A stretch of DNA of 64,000 nt from Asaia bogorensis NBRC 16594 (GCF_001547995.1 NZ_AP014690.1:2902501-2966500); one strand, 5' to 3'. Shown: positions 1-8,020, counted from the first letter of the stretch. Numbers and translations: made by a program. The notes: generated by a model not told the origin, from the sequence alone.

Positions 1-525
1 CACCACAAGCGAGACCTTGCCATCGAGATAATGACCAAATGCCATTTTCTCGCTTCCTGTCTCGGCATGCAGATCCACGATGATGGCATGGGCGGTCATG
101 CCAAGCTTGTGACGCGACAGGCACTCCGTGACGGCCCGGAAGGGATCATCGAGGGGGTCCATGAAAAGACGCCCCATGACATTGATCACGAGCACCTTAC
201 GCCCGTTGGGGAGCACTATCACGAAGGACCCCTGCCCCGGGGTGCCCGGCGGAAAGTTCAGCGGCCGAATAATACGCGGCTCCGAGTCGATCTCGCGCAG
301 CAGCTCCTTCTTGTCCCAGGCATGGTTTCCCAGCGTGATCACATCGACCCCGGCCTTGAACAGATCGGTGGCTATGGCAGAGGAGAGCCCAAAGCCATGT
401 GAAGCGTTTTCGCCATTCACCACCACGACGTCGAGCTTCAGGGTTTCACGCCACGCCGGCAGACACGCCATGACCGCCTCACGGCCCGAACGCCCCACAA
501 TATCCCCAAGAAAAAGTAGTCTCAC
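1..525 (-). CDS. YmdB-family metallophosphoesterase (C-terminus beyond left edge)
   Basis: Predicted metal-dependent phosphoesterase of the YmdB (TIGR00282) family; relatives hydrolyse 2',3'-cyclic nucleotides, but the substrate here is unknown. The visible 175 codons show GDIVGR near the N-terminus, NGEN around residue 35 and GNHAWD around residue 60, which are the metal-ligand blocks of calcineurin-like phosphoesterases, then IIVDLHAE further on. The start is a GTG at 523-525 that overlaps the stop codon of the upstream cyclo-ligase gene (GTGA), so the two are probably translationally coupled in one operon. The gene runs off the window and its last third is not visible. Confidence 0.88.
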   Translation of the reverse strand, partial: MRLLFLGDIVGRSGREAVMACLPAWRETLKLDVVVVNGENASHGFGLSSAIATDLFKAGVDVITLGNHAWDKKELLREIDSEPRIIRPLNFPPGTPGQGSFVIVLPNGRKVLVINVMGRLFMDPLDDPFRAVTECLSRHKLGMTAHAIIVDLHAETGSEKMAFGHYLDGKVSLVV

Positions 526-1097
526 CCTGCTCTGCCTTCCCCGGCCTGTTGTCTGATAATTTCCCGCTCCGTCACGATCCGGTCGAGGGGCTCGTCATGC
601 ACACCCACGGGCACCGAAGCCACTTCCTGCCATGAAAGCGCAAAGCCGAACGCCCTGCATTTCAGCGCGTCGAGAGTACGGTCGTAATATCCGCCTCCAT
701 AACCAAGCCGATTGAATGTCCGATCAAACGCCAGCAGCGGCACCAGCACGAGATCAGGGCGATCGTAATCGCCATCGGGATGGTGTGTTCCAAAGCGCCC
801 CGCCACCATCTCGCAATCCGGCCTCCACCGTCGAAACAGCAGAGGCTCTCCCTTGGGCGTTGTCTCAGGCAGCAGCACATGCCGCCCGGCGTTGAAGAGC
901 AGATGACACAAAGCGCGCAGGTCCGCCTCACCAGGGAGGGGCCAGACGCAACCGATCTGGCCCAGATCTGGCTCAGCCAGAATCTGCATGGCGAGATGCT
1001 CGTTAAGGGCCGTGTTTTCAGCGGGGGAGATGGGGCGTTCGATCCGGCGCTGCCGCATGATGCGGCGCAGATCCTGCTTTTCCCAATCGATATTCAT
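522..1097 (-). CDS. 5-formyltetrahydrofolate cyclo-ligase
   Basis: Converts 5-formyl-THF to 5,10-methenyl-THF with ATP, in the cytoplasm. The family signature GYGGGYYDRTL is present in the C-terminal half, and an N-terminal KQDLRRIMRQRR resembles the usual start of the family. I chose the ATG at 1097 (191 aa). An in-frame ATG at 1112 and one at 1148 are open, but both fall inside the 6S RNA that ends about here, so they are less likely. The location next to 6S RNA and zapA matches the classic zapA-ssrS-ygfA arrangement. Its stop overlaps the next gene by 4 nt. Confidence 0.92.
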   Translation of the reverse strand: MNIDWEKQDLRRIMRQRRIERPISPAENTALNEHLAMQILAEPDLGQIGCVWPLPGEADLRALCHLLFNAGRHVLLPETTPKGEPLLFRRWRPDCEMVAGRFGTHHPDGDYDRPDLVLVPLLAFDRTFNRLGYGGGYYDRTLDALKCRAFGFALSWQEVASVPVGVHDEPLDRIVTEREIIRQQAGEGRAG

Positions 1098-1262
1098 GTG
1101 TGGAACCACCATGGCCGTCGGTCTTTCAGCCCTCCCGGACCTGCTCACGCAGGTGGGCGCCAGATATCATGACCACGATCACGACAGAGCCAGCTCCCTA
1201 AGGAAGTGCTTATCGGCCCAGGGGTTGAGTTGCCTGACGTACCGGGCAGTCCCACCCGACAC
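1098..1262 (-). ncRNA. ssrS: 6S RNA (ssrS), alphaproteobacterial type
   Basis: Read on the minus strand, the stretch between zapA and the cyclo-ligase contains blocks I recognise from alphaproteobacterial 6S RNAs: GGGCCGATAAGC, GAGCTGGCTCTGTCGTG, ATCTGGCGCCCACCTG and GGCTGAAAGACCGACGGCC. The ends form a partial closing helix: GTGTCGGGTGG near 1252-1262 against CCACCAT/CCACAC near 1097-1112. 6S RNA mimics an open promoter and binds sigma70-RNA polymerase in stationary phase. Synteny (zapA upstream, cyclo-ligase downstream) supports the call. Exact ends are estimated. No separate promoter was identified; it may be processed from the zapA transcript. Confidence 0.88.
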
Positions 1263-1265
1263 TAA

Positions 1266-1607
1266 CTAGGTACTCTCCAGCTCGGCTGCAATGCCTTCAG
1301 CCCGCTCCGCCAGCAAATTAAGCTTCTGCTCGCGCGATTCATTCTCGGCGATGATGCGCTCGGCGCGCTGGACGCGCTCATTCGTGGTGGTTGGCAGAAT
1401 TTCCTTGGCCAAGTCATGCAGTTCATCCGCCATGAACAACGCCGCCATGACAAGCGTCCATGACTCGCCACCCTGCGTGCCAAGCCCGCGCACACGATCG
1501 ATACGCCGCTCAACCTGCCGGGCCAGATCCTGAAGATAGCGCTCCTCGCCATCCTTGCAGCCAATTGTATAGGAATAGCCGTTAAGTCGAATGGAAACCT
1601 GCGCCAT
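1266..1607 (-). CDS. zapA: Cell division protein ZapA
   Basis: ZapA binds FtsZ protofilaments at midcell and promotes their bundling. The 113-residue product has the typical N-terminal block (VSIRLNGYSYTIGCKDGEE), then a conserved LxxLARQVERRID segment and a long C-terminal helix (about residues 75-110) with heptad-like Leu/Ala spacing, as expected for the coiled-coil dimer. It starts 2 nt after the stop of a small upstream ORF and is followed within 4 nt by 6S RNA, so the three are probably co-transcribed. Length is normal for the family. Confidence 0.93.
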   Translation of the reverse strand: MAQVSIRLNGYSYTIGCKDGEERYLQDLARQVERRIDRVRGLGTQGGESWTLVMAALFMADELHDLAKEILPTTTNERVQRAERIIAENESREQKLNLLAERAEGIAAELEST

Positions 1608-1609
1608 GA

Positions 1610-1837
1610 TCAGACAGCCTCCTCATCAGCCAGATACTCGATCATGTCCCGCACCCGCAGCCGAAGCGCTTCGATATTGGCCGCAAGAGGCTGCCAGTCC
1701 ATGGGCTCGGGCGCGTTCGCCTGCGGATGATGCAGAGCATAGGCGATGCGATCAAGCGCCTGCTCGATCCGGTCCTCAGGTCTAGCCTGTCCTGTGGCGC
1801 TATCGGTCTGATCCGTCAAAATGGCCTCATCATCCAC
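1610..1837 (-). CDS. Small conserved protein upstream of zapA
   Basis: A 75-residue acidic protein that I cannot assign to a named family. It has no signal peptide or membrane segment. The C-terminal half (AANIEALRLRVRDMIEYLAD) looks like a single amphipathic helix, which would suit a coiled-coil partner. It ends 2 nt before the zapA start, so it is most likely translated together with zapA. A role in division is a guess from position only. The ATG at 1837 faces a plus-strand gene at 1890 across a 52-bp gap that should hold both promoters. Confidence 0.75.
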   Translation of the reverse strand: MDDEAILTDQTDSATGQARPEDRIEQALDRIAYALHHPQANAPEPMDWQPLAANIEALRLRVRDMIEYLADEEAV

Positions 1838-1889
1838 ACCGGGTTTCCGCTTGTGCTAGAGAAGCTCTCATAATGTCACAAGGTCAAGC

Positions 1890-2300
1890 ATGAAGCCGGT
1901 GCAACACCTTCCCCGTAGGATTGTCGCTCTCTCGGATGACTCGCTCCTCCCGCTGCTTAGCCAGTCGGGTTTCAGCGTTCCCTATGCAGTCATATCCGGT
2001 GAGGGGCTTGGGCCCATCATGGGGTTTCCGTGGTGGTGCGCCCTGACCGAAGGCCTTACCGTACCCACGATTTTCGATGCTGGTTACGCCGCCTCACTCG
2101 CAGCCTGCGCCCTGCGGGAGGGTCAGAAATGGGTGATATGCACGGCAGATGCCCCCTCTATCGAGACCGTGCGCGATATTGCACGGCAGTGCGGTGGCCA
2201 TCTTTTGACAACACGCCCCGCTGCACTCGCTCTTGGCAGGCCGCCTTATAACGCTTACCGGATTGGACAGCTTCACCAATATCTCGCGCCAGAGTCCTGA
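1890..2300 (+). CDS. Conserved hypothetical protein (136 aa)
   Basis: Unknown function. The product is a small soluble protein without signal peptide or transmembrane helix. It has a run of small residues (FDAGYAASLAACALREG) and an ADAPSIETVRDIARQCGG segment that looks like an alternating beta-alpha fold. AAGG sits six bases before the ATG, a good ribosome binding site. The gene is followed after 25 bp by a ThiE-like gene on the same strand, so the two probably form an operon and may work together. I do not recognise a catalytic motif. Confidence 0.75.
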   Translation: MKPVQHLPRRIVALSDDSLLPLLSQSGFSVPYAVISGEGLGPIMGFPWWCALTEGLTVPTIFDAGYAASLAACALREGQKWVICTADAPSIETVRDIARQCGGHLLTTRPAALALGRPPYNAYRIGQLHQYLAPES

Positions 2301-2325
2301 GCGCCCTATCGGACGGATTGCCACC

Positions 2326-2916
2326 ATGCTGCCTTGCGAACTCTATCTGGTCACAATGCCGGATTTCGACCCGTCACGTGAGCTGGCCGATCTAGCGAAA
2401 GTGCTCGAACGCTGGACCCCCGCTGCCCTGCGTCTTTCCACAACCGATGAGACCCGTGCCAGAAGCTGTGTGCATGCCATTCGCGAGACCGTGCAGGCCA
2501 GCGGCACGGCCCTGATCCTGACCGACCTTCCGGCTCTGGCGCATGAGCTGGGTTGCGACGGCGTGCACCTCACCAGCAGCCCGGCCCAATGCCTGACTGC
2601 CCGTGAAGAGCTGGGGCGCGACCTGCAACTTGGCGTCTATTGTGGCACAAGCCGTGACGAGGCCATGAGCGCAGGCGAACTGGGCGCTGACTATATCGCC
2701 ATAGCCCCCAATGCGCCTGATCTGGCCGCATGGTGGTCACAGATGATGGAATTGCCGGTCATCGCCGAGGACATTGAGACAAAGGAACAGGCAATCGCCA
2801 TGTTCAAGGCCAATGTCGATTTTCTCGCCGTCCCCCTCAGCTTCGTCGATGCCGACGAAGCCGGGGCAAGACTGAGCGATATCGTCAGCCGCGCGGCGGA
2901 AGAATATCCTGGGTGA
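2326..2916 (+). CDS. ThiE-like (thiamine phosphate synthase superfamily) protein
   Basis: A 196-residue TIM-barrel-type protein of the thiamine phosphate synthase/TenI superfamily. The segment SRDEAMSAGELGADYIAIAP matches the family pattern in which Ser/His, EA, GADY and P recur. However, the phosphate-binding PTxTK loop that normally follows is missing: the chain reads NAPDLAAWWSQ instead, and PVIAxGG is replaced by PVIAEDI. It may therefore be a non-catalytic or altered-substrate relative. I chose the ATG at 2326; upstream in-frame starts lie inside the preceding gene. The 3' end overlaps the convergent fasciclin gene by 32 bp. Confidence 0.8.
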   Translation: MLPCELYLVTMPDFDPSRELADLAKVLERWTPAALRLSTTDETRARSCVHAIRETVQASGTALILTDLPALAHELGCDGVHLTSSPAQCLTAREELGRDLQLGVYCGTSRDEAMSAGELGADYIAIAPNAPDLAAWWSQMMELPVIAEDIETKEQAIAMFKANVDFLAVPLSFVDADEAGARLSDIVSRAAEEYPG

Positions 2917-3589
2917 TATAAAGCGTCCCGTTGGATTGCGGGGCGCCATTAAGCCAGATTCTAGCGACACGACCGGTCATATTCACCAGCGTGAATTGCC
3001 CGCTCGACACGTCGCGCTGCACGGTGAGCGCATCTCCGCCAAGTGTCTTCAGCGCGATGCGGTCACTCTTCAGACGTGTCATCGTGGCATTCAGTTTGGC
3101 TGGTGACCAGTTGCCCCGTACGATCGTGTAACCAAGTATCTGTCGCAGGGTCGTCGCGTTTTGCGGGTTCATCAACCCACCCGGCACCTGCGCTGCATAA
3201 CGTTCAAAGGGCTCGTTGGGGATGGCGAACACCGTAAAGGGACCGTTCCGGCCCAATCGGGCGAACATGGCCGATTGACGCAGGGCCTTGCGATAATCAC
3301 CCAGTTCCAGAGACGCCGATATGTTGTCCAGCAGCGGCCTGTCGCTGAACGAGAAAGTCGGGGGTTCCTGATAGGCAACCGGGCTCGACGTCTCGCTCTT
3401 GGTCGAGGCGTGGTACATGTGACTGCTGCTCACAGCCGGCATCTGCACAGCGGAGAGTGAACCCTTGATATACAGAGGGTCCTGGGCAGCCCTGCTCTCG
3501 CACCCGGCCAGAGCAAGAGCCACCACTGCCCCGCCTAACACTCGTGTTCTTATTGTTCTTGTTCTAGTCGGCAACATAAGGTTCAGCAT
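2885..3589 (-). CDS. Fasciclin (FAS1) domain lipoprotein
   Basis: A 234-residue predicted lipoprotein. An Arg/Thr-rich N-terminus is followed by a hydrophobic stretch and the lipobox LAGC (Cys at about residue 29), so it should be anchored in a membrane outside the cytoplasm. The remainder is a FAS1 domain: GPFTVFAIPNEPFERY, LRQILGYTIVRGNW, GGDALTVQRDVSSGQFTLVN and a final GTLYITQDILPP. FAS1 proteins mediate surface adhesion; the bacterial ligand is unknown. Its start codon overlaps the end of the frame-shifted upstream gene (ATGCTGA), indicating translational coupling. Confidence 0.9.
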   Translation of the reverse strand: MLNLMLPTRTRTIRTRVLGGAVVALALAGCESRAAQDPLYIKGSLSAVQMPAVSSSHMYHASTKSETSSPVAYQEPPTFSFSDRPLLDNISASLELGDYRKALRQSAMFARLGRNGPFTVFAIPNEPFERYAAQVPGGLMNPQNATTLRQILGYTIVRGNWSPAKLNATMTRLKSDRIALKTLGGDALTVQRDVSSGQFTLVNMTGRVARIWLNGAPQSNGTLYITQDILPPRG

Positions 3590-3994
3590 CCATCTCCACG
3601 CATGGTCCAGCCGACCACACGACTATTGGTTAGCTCGAAAGTCGTCTGACAGGTCGTATTGTAATAGCTGGGCGGGAAGCCGCCAAAGCCACCGCCAAAG
3701 CCGCCATAACCACCCCAGCCGCCGCCCCAGCCGCCATAGCCGCCCCACGGGCCGCCAGCCCCAACCCCAGCCACCAGTGCCCGGTGAGTAGTTGGTCTCG
3801 TTGTCGATATAGGCGAGGAAGTCATGACCGCTGGCCTGATAGGTGCGCGTGGGCACGCCGAAAGTCCGCAACACATCCACATCGCTCTTGCCGATCATGG
3901 AATCCAGCACCTTGCGTTGCTGAACGGTCGGAACATCGCATGCCGACAGGGTCAGCAGCGCAGCAAACGACAGAAAAACTGTTTTCTTCATCAT
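3583..3994 (-). CDS. Gly/Trp-rich BamE-like lipoprotein, reading frame broken by +1 shift
   Basis: The N-terminal frame begins MMKKTVFLSF with lipobox LSAC and a VDVLRTFGVPTRTY segment like small BamE/SmpA-type lipoproteins. It is open down to 3623, but after GWGWGW it becomes Arg/Leu-rich junk. The other frame, open from 3882 to 3583, carries the expected Gly/Tyr/Trp repeat (GGYGGWGGGWGGYGGFGGG) and a conserved-looking end, TTFELTNSRVVGWTMRGDGC. A +1 shift somewhere near 3745-3770 in the GGC/TGG-rich repeat joins them into about 136 aa. The second frame's stop overlaps the fasciclin start, which supports it as the true end. Sequencing error, real mutation and programmed shift are all possible. 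Confidence 0.72.
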
Positions 3995-4107
3995 CCTGAT
4001 ACCCTTTCCGAAGCTGAAGCCGCCTGCCGGATCAGTTCGAAGCTGGCGCCACTGTAGGCCATGAGAACGATTTTGCCCCTCAAAAAGGTGCATTGCTATC
4101 ATAAGGT

Positions 4108-5091
4108 TTAAGAAAACCACACAATGTCACACAAGCGCGGCGCGCCGGTTGCCAGCATCACAAGCCGGTCAAACCCCAACGCAATCCCACTGCACGGCGG
4201 AAGATCCGCCAGATCAGCCAGAAAAGCCTCGTCGAGCGGCCAGTCCTGATCCGGCGTCAGAGCAATCCGCCGCTCCCTATCCGCCACAAAGCGCGCTCGC
4301 TGTTCCACCGGATCGGTCAGTTCCTCGAAGGCATTGGCCAACTCGATTCCTGCGGCGTATAGCTCAAAACGCAGCGCCACGCGCGGATCCTCGGGGTCAC
4401 GTCGCGAAAGCGCTGCCTGCGCCGCAGGCCAATGCGTCAGGAAAGTCGGGCGATCACGCCCGATATACGGCTCTATACGCTCCAGCAGCAACCGGAAGAA
4501 AAGATCCTCCCATGTCTCGCCGACGCGCAAAACCGTGCCGGCCTCCTGCGCCAGACGGGCGGCGTCGTTGCCAATACCCAGCAGATCGACACCGACATAG
4601 CGCCTGAACGCCTCGGCCATCGTCAGTCGTTCGAAAGGCGCGTCAATCTTGAGCGTGGTATCGCCGCAGGTCAGGGTGGGCGGCAATAAATGCTGCAACA
4701 GCGCCTCAGTTTCATCCATCAGGGCGCTGAGCCCCGCCCCGGGCCTATACCATTCCAGCATGGTGAATTCAGGCGCATGCAAGGCACTTTGCTCGCCATT
4801 GCGCCAGACACGCGCGAGCTGAAAAACCGCGAGCCCGGTAGCCGCCACAATGCGCTTCATCGCAAATTCGGGACTGGTGTGCAGGTAGCGCGGCTCTCTC
4901 GTGCCATCGGGTCGCTCGAGCTCGGTCCGGAAGCAGCGCAGATGTACCTCCTCACCCGGTACAGACACCGCGCATGGCGTCTCCACCTCCAGATAATTGC
5001 GGGCGTCGAAAAAGGCACGCACGCCACGTTGCAGCAGGGCACGACGCTGCAAGAGCGGCAGCCTGTCTGAAATTGCGTTTCGTCCCGCCAT
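4108..5091 (-). CDS. epmA: EF-P--(R)-beta-lysine ligase EpmA (PoxA/GenX)
   Basis: A class II lysyl-tRNA synthetase-like enzyme that attaches (R)-beta-lysine to the conserved lysine of elongation factor P. The 327-residue product has the length of E. coli EpmA and lacks the N-terminal anticodon-binding domain of LysRS. Motifs visible are RYLHTSPEFAMKR, FRNGEQ-type RVWRNGEQ, HAPEFTMLEWYRP (class II motif 2 region) and SGIALGFDRLVML (motif 3). I chose the ATG at 5091 because upstream codons enter the divergent epmB region. Divergent from epmB with a 52-bp gap. Confidence 0.95.
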   Translation of the reverse strand: MAGRNAISDRLPLLQRRALLQRGVRAFFDARNYLEVETPCAVSVPGEEVHLRCFRTELERPDGTREPRYLHTSPEFAMKRIVAATGLAVFQLARVWRNGEQSALHAPEFTMLEWYRPGAGLSALMDETEALLQHLLPPTLTCGDTTLKIDAPFERLTMAEAFRRYVGVDLLGIGNDAARLAQEAGTVLRVGETWEDLFFRLLLERIEPYIGRDRPTFLTHWPAAQAALSRRDPEDPRVALRFELYAAGIELANAFEELTDPVEQRARFVADRERRIALTPDQDWPLDEAFLADLADLPPCSGIALGFDRLVMLATGAPRLCDIVWFS

Positions 5092-5143
5092 GATATGCGC
5101 TCTCCGGTTGCGAAAACAGTTGTGCCTGAAGTACAGCCCCCTG

Positions 5144-6232
5144 ATGCCAGAAAAGGTCAATCCCCCCGCCGAACCGCGCCACGCTGGGCCACGCCCTGTC
5201 GTGCGCACGCCATCGCAGCTGATTGCGGTTGGACTCGTTCCGCCGGATCAAGCTTCGGCGCTCGAGGCTCTCTCCAGCCAGTTCGCCACAGCCATCCCGC
5301 CGGCCTTTCTGGACCTGATCAACCATCCGGACGATCCGATCGGGCGGCAGGTTGTCCCGACCCCTGCCGAACTTCAGACCGCCCCGTGGGAATTGCATGA
5401 CCCGATTGGCGATGACGCCCTTTCTCCCGTACCAGGTATCGTTCATCGCTATGCCGATCGCGCGCTGCTCAAGCCTTTGCTGGTCTGCCCGCTTTATTGC
5501 CGGTTCTGCTTCAGGCGCGAGCATGTGGGGCCGGACGGTGGACTCCTCTCAGACGAGGCCCTGAACACGGCACTGGACTGGATTGCCGATCACCCCGCCA
5601 TCAGCGAGATCATCCTGACGGGTGGAGACCCGCTCATGCTGAGCCCACGTCGACTGCGCCATATCATCGAGGCGCTGTCGGCCATGCCCCATATCCAGAC
5701 CATCCGCATTCATAGCCGTGTGCCTGTGGCCGACCCCGCACGAATTACATCGGCCATGCTGGATGCTCTCGAAACCGACCGCGCCCTGTGGATCGTGCTC
5801 CATGCCAACCATGCAAGCGAAATGACGGGTCAGGCTCGCGCCGCCATAAGGCAGATCCAGAGTCGCGCCATACCGGTGCTCAGCCAGTCGGTCCTGCTAC
5901 GCGGTGTCAATGACACCGAGGAAGCGCTGGAGGCCCTGCTTCGTGCGTTCGTTACCGCCCGCATCAAGCCCTATTACCTGCATCAGCTCGACCCCGCCCC
6001 CGGCACATCGCATTTTCATGTGCCGATTAATGAGGGACGTGCCCTGCTGGCCCGCCTGCGCGGCCGTGTGACAGGCCTTGCCTGGCCAACCTACGTGCTC
6101 GATATCCCGGGCGGTGCGGGCAAGGTGCCGCTGGGGCCGGATTACTATCACCCCAAGACGCAGCCCGGCGCCGTGCAGGACCCGGCGGGCAACACGCACA
6201 CTCTGCCCGCCATCCCGTCAGAGCGGGGATGA
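5144..6232 (+). CDS. epmB: EF-P lysine 2,3-aminomutase EpmB (radical SAM)
   Basis: Isomerises lysine to beta-lysine, the donor used by EpmA. The radical SAM cluster motif is CPLYCRFC (Cys115, Cys119, Cys122 counted from the chosen start), followed by ILTGGDPLML and, near the C-terminus, PGGAGKVPLGPDYY, in which the Lys after PGG is the PLP-binding lysine of the lysine 2,3-aminomutase family. About 362 aa, normal for EpmB. The start at 5144 lacks a strong ribosome binding site and could lie a little upstream. The gene overlaps the convergent nuclease gene by 15 bp. Confidence 0.94.
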   Translation: MPEKVNPPAEPRHAGPRPVVRTPSQLIAVGLVPPDQASALEALSSQFATAIPPAFLDLINHPDDPIGRQVVPTPAELQTAPWELHDPIGDDALSPVPGIVHRYADRALLKPLLVCPLYCRFCFRREHVGPDGGLLSDEALNTALDWIADHPAISEIILTGGDPLMLSPRRLRHIIEALSAMPHIQTIRIHSRVPVADPARITSAMLDALETDRALWIVLHANHASEMTGQARAAIRQIQSRAIPVLSQSVLLRGVNDTEEALEALLRAFVTARIKPYYLHQLDPAPGTSHFHVPINEGRALLARLRGRVTGLAWPTYVLDIPGGAGKVPLGPDYYHPKTQPGAVQDPAGNTHTLPAIPSERG

Positions 6233-7150
6233 ACCGGAGAACATCTCGCCTATCAGCCCCTTGAGCACCCGCATCGTCAAACGGCGAAGTGCAGGAGAGA
6301 CACGATAGGGCTGCGTCTCGGGATCGGCCATGCGGGTGATCGTTTCACGCATCGAGGCTGGCAGGGTCGGAAACGGGTCAACCCCTGTCACCCTGACCAG
6401 CGTCGCAACAGGAACCTGCGTGCAGGATGGCGAGAGAGTGTTCTTGCACACATAAACCGTCACCGCCTGACGGGACGGCAGATAGACCGCCTTCCATGTC
6501 GAGGTTGGAACAGGCAGTTCACCGGGTCCGATATGGGCAGGGGTCTGCGTACGATAGGCTGGCCCCGTCACGACATAGGCCTCGCCCTCTGAAAGCACGA
6601 GCTCGCGCACCTTCTTCTCGACCCCGGCCCAGAGGCCGCGATTGAGGTCAGGTGTCTGCGGCACCATGTTCGCAAGCGAGAATGTCTCCTGCTGTGACGC
6701 CCGGCTGGGGGCATCACCGCTCGGCATCATGTGCCCGCGGTCGAACCCGGACCGCTGGTAATCGACCAGACGGGCCCTGTCCGCCTCCGGCTGGCGTGTT
6801 TCCTCGTGGAACTTGCCCTCGCGCAATTGATGCTGGGCGTGGCGTATCTCATCACGCGTAAGATGCTCTGCCACCCAGACAGGCTCATGCGTGACCCCGG
6901 ACAGGAGAACAGCGAAATCCGTATTGCACAGAAACGTATTGCGCGTTGTGGGTGCGGGTGCCGTCAGGGTCGGCGCAATTCCACCGGAGAAATCCGCCGC
7001 ACACGCAACCGTGCCGGGCATCTGTTCAGCCGAAATCGAAGCCTCGGCGTAGGCGCGCGACAGGCCCGCAAAGCCCGGGGCGCCGGAGCCGCCCCAGAAA
7101 ACAAGACCCAGCCCGGAGAGGGCAAACACGCAAGAAGATCGAAACCGCAT
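6218..7150 (-). CDS. Exported DNA/RNA non-specific endonuclease
   Basis: A 310-residue member of the Serratia nuclease (NUC1/EndoG) family. An N-terminal hydrophobic segment (FALSGLGLVFWGG) suggests export. The catalytic motif DRGHMMPSGD is present with its His general base, followed by FSLANMVPQTPDLNRGLWAGVE, where the Asn residues of NMVPQ and LNRG bind the Mg-water cluster. A Cys pair near the C-terminus (CKNTLSPSC) may form a disulfide. It would degrade nucleic acids in the periplasm or outside. It sits between epmB and efp on the opposite strand with no obvious functional link. Confidence 0.9.
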   Translation of the reverse strand: MRFRSSCVFALSGLGLVFWGGSGAPGFAGLSRAYAEASISAEQMPGTVACAADFSGGIAPTLTAPAPTTRNTFLCNTDFAVLLSGVTHEPVWVAEHLTRDEIRHAQHQLREGKFHEETRQPEADRARLVDYQRSGFDRGHMMPSGDAPSRASQQETFSLANMVPQTPDLNRGLWAGVEKKVRELVLSEGEAYVVTGPAYRTQTPAHIGPGELPVPTSTWKAVYLPSRQAVTVYVCKNTLSPSCTQVPVATLVRVTGVDPFPTLPASMRETITRMADPETQPYRVSPALRRLTMRVLKGLIGEMFSGSSPL

Positions 7151-7335
7151 GGCTGCGCTCTAGCTGTCACTTTGCAAATGCACAACCAGATCACACACAT
7201 CGCCTCCAGAGTGGCATCCCGGAGGGCAGACCATGCATCTTGCTTGCTCTTGAGCGCCCGCTTCGTTAGAACCCCGCCTTTCACGGCGGCACAGACCCGT
7301 CGTATCCACATCACGATTCCCGGGATCTTTCTTCC

Positions 7336-7902
7336 ATGAAGCAGCAGGCAAACCTGATTCGCGCCGGACAGGTTATTGAGCATGACGGTCGTCGCTGGAC
7401 GGTTCTCAAGCAGCAGATCATCACGCCGGGCAAGGGTGGCGCCTTCATCCAGGTCGAAATGCGCGACCTGAACACAGGCAACAAGACCAATGAGCGCTGG
7501 CGCACCGCCGACACCGTCGAGCGCCTGATGACGGAAGACAAGGACTACACCTATTCCTACACGGATGGTGACAACATCGTCCTGATGGACCCGGAAACCT
7601 TCGAGCAGGTGATGCTGCACAAGGACATCTTCGGCGACCAGCTGCCCTTCCTGCAGGACAACATGGAGCTGAACGTGAAGCTGGTTGAAGGCGACCCGGT
7701 TGGCGTTTCCCTGCCGCCGCACGTCACGCTTGAAATCACCGAGGCCGATCCTGTGGTCAAGGGCCAGACGGCCAGCTCGTCCTACAAGCCCGCCATGCTG
7801 TCCAATGGCGTCAAGACCATGGTGCCGCCCTTCATCGAAGCCGGCGAGCGCGTGGTTGTCCGCACGGACGACGCCTCCTACGTCGAACGCGCCAAGGCCT
7901 GA
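7336..7902 (+). CDS. efp: Elongation factor P
   Basis: EF-P binds ribosomes stalled at polyproline stretches and helps peptide bond formation. The 188-residue product is full length: KOW-like N-terminal domain, then two OB-like domains. The modification loop reads TPGKGGAF, and the lysine at position 33 is the residue expected to receive beta-lysine from EpmA, consistent with epmA and epmB nearby. The C-terminus ends in ERVVVRTDDASYVERAKA, typical of the family. A GC-rich hairpin lies 15 bp after the stop. Confidence 0.97.
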   Translation: MKQQANLIRAGQVIEHDGRRWTVLKQQIITPGKGGAFIQVEMRDLNTGNKTNERWRTADTVERLMTEDKDYTYSYTDGDNIVLMDPETFEQVMLHKDIFGDQLPFLQDNMELNVKLVEGDPVGVSLPPHVTLEITEADPVVKGQTASSSYKPAMLSNGVKTMVPPFIEAGERVVVRTDDASYVERAKA

Positions 7903-7916
7903 TCACCTTCTGAAAC

Positions 7917-7941
7917 GGGGGCGCAGCCACGCTGCACCCCC
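7917..7941 (+). terminator. Hairpin after efp, candidate terminator
   Basis: GGGGGCGCAGC pairs with GCTGCACCCCC across a 3-nt loop, with one mismatch. It is 15 bp after the efp stop codon. No clear T-run follows, so termination efficiency is uncertain; a second inverted repeat (GGCCAAG/CTTGGCC, 7946-7971) follows directly and may reinforce it. Confidence 0.5.
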
Positions 7942-8020
7942 GCAAGGCCAAGTCCGCCTGCCGGCTTGGCCTCAATACGACTACCCTGCTCTTTCACAGT
8001 TTCTCATCAGGATTATTGCC

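Noticed and set aside
2301-2326. TPP riboswitch before the ThiE-like gene
   Set aside because: The gap is only 25 bp long and lacks the CTGAGA-type core.
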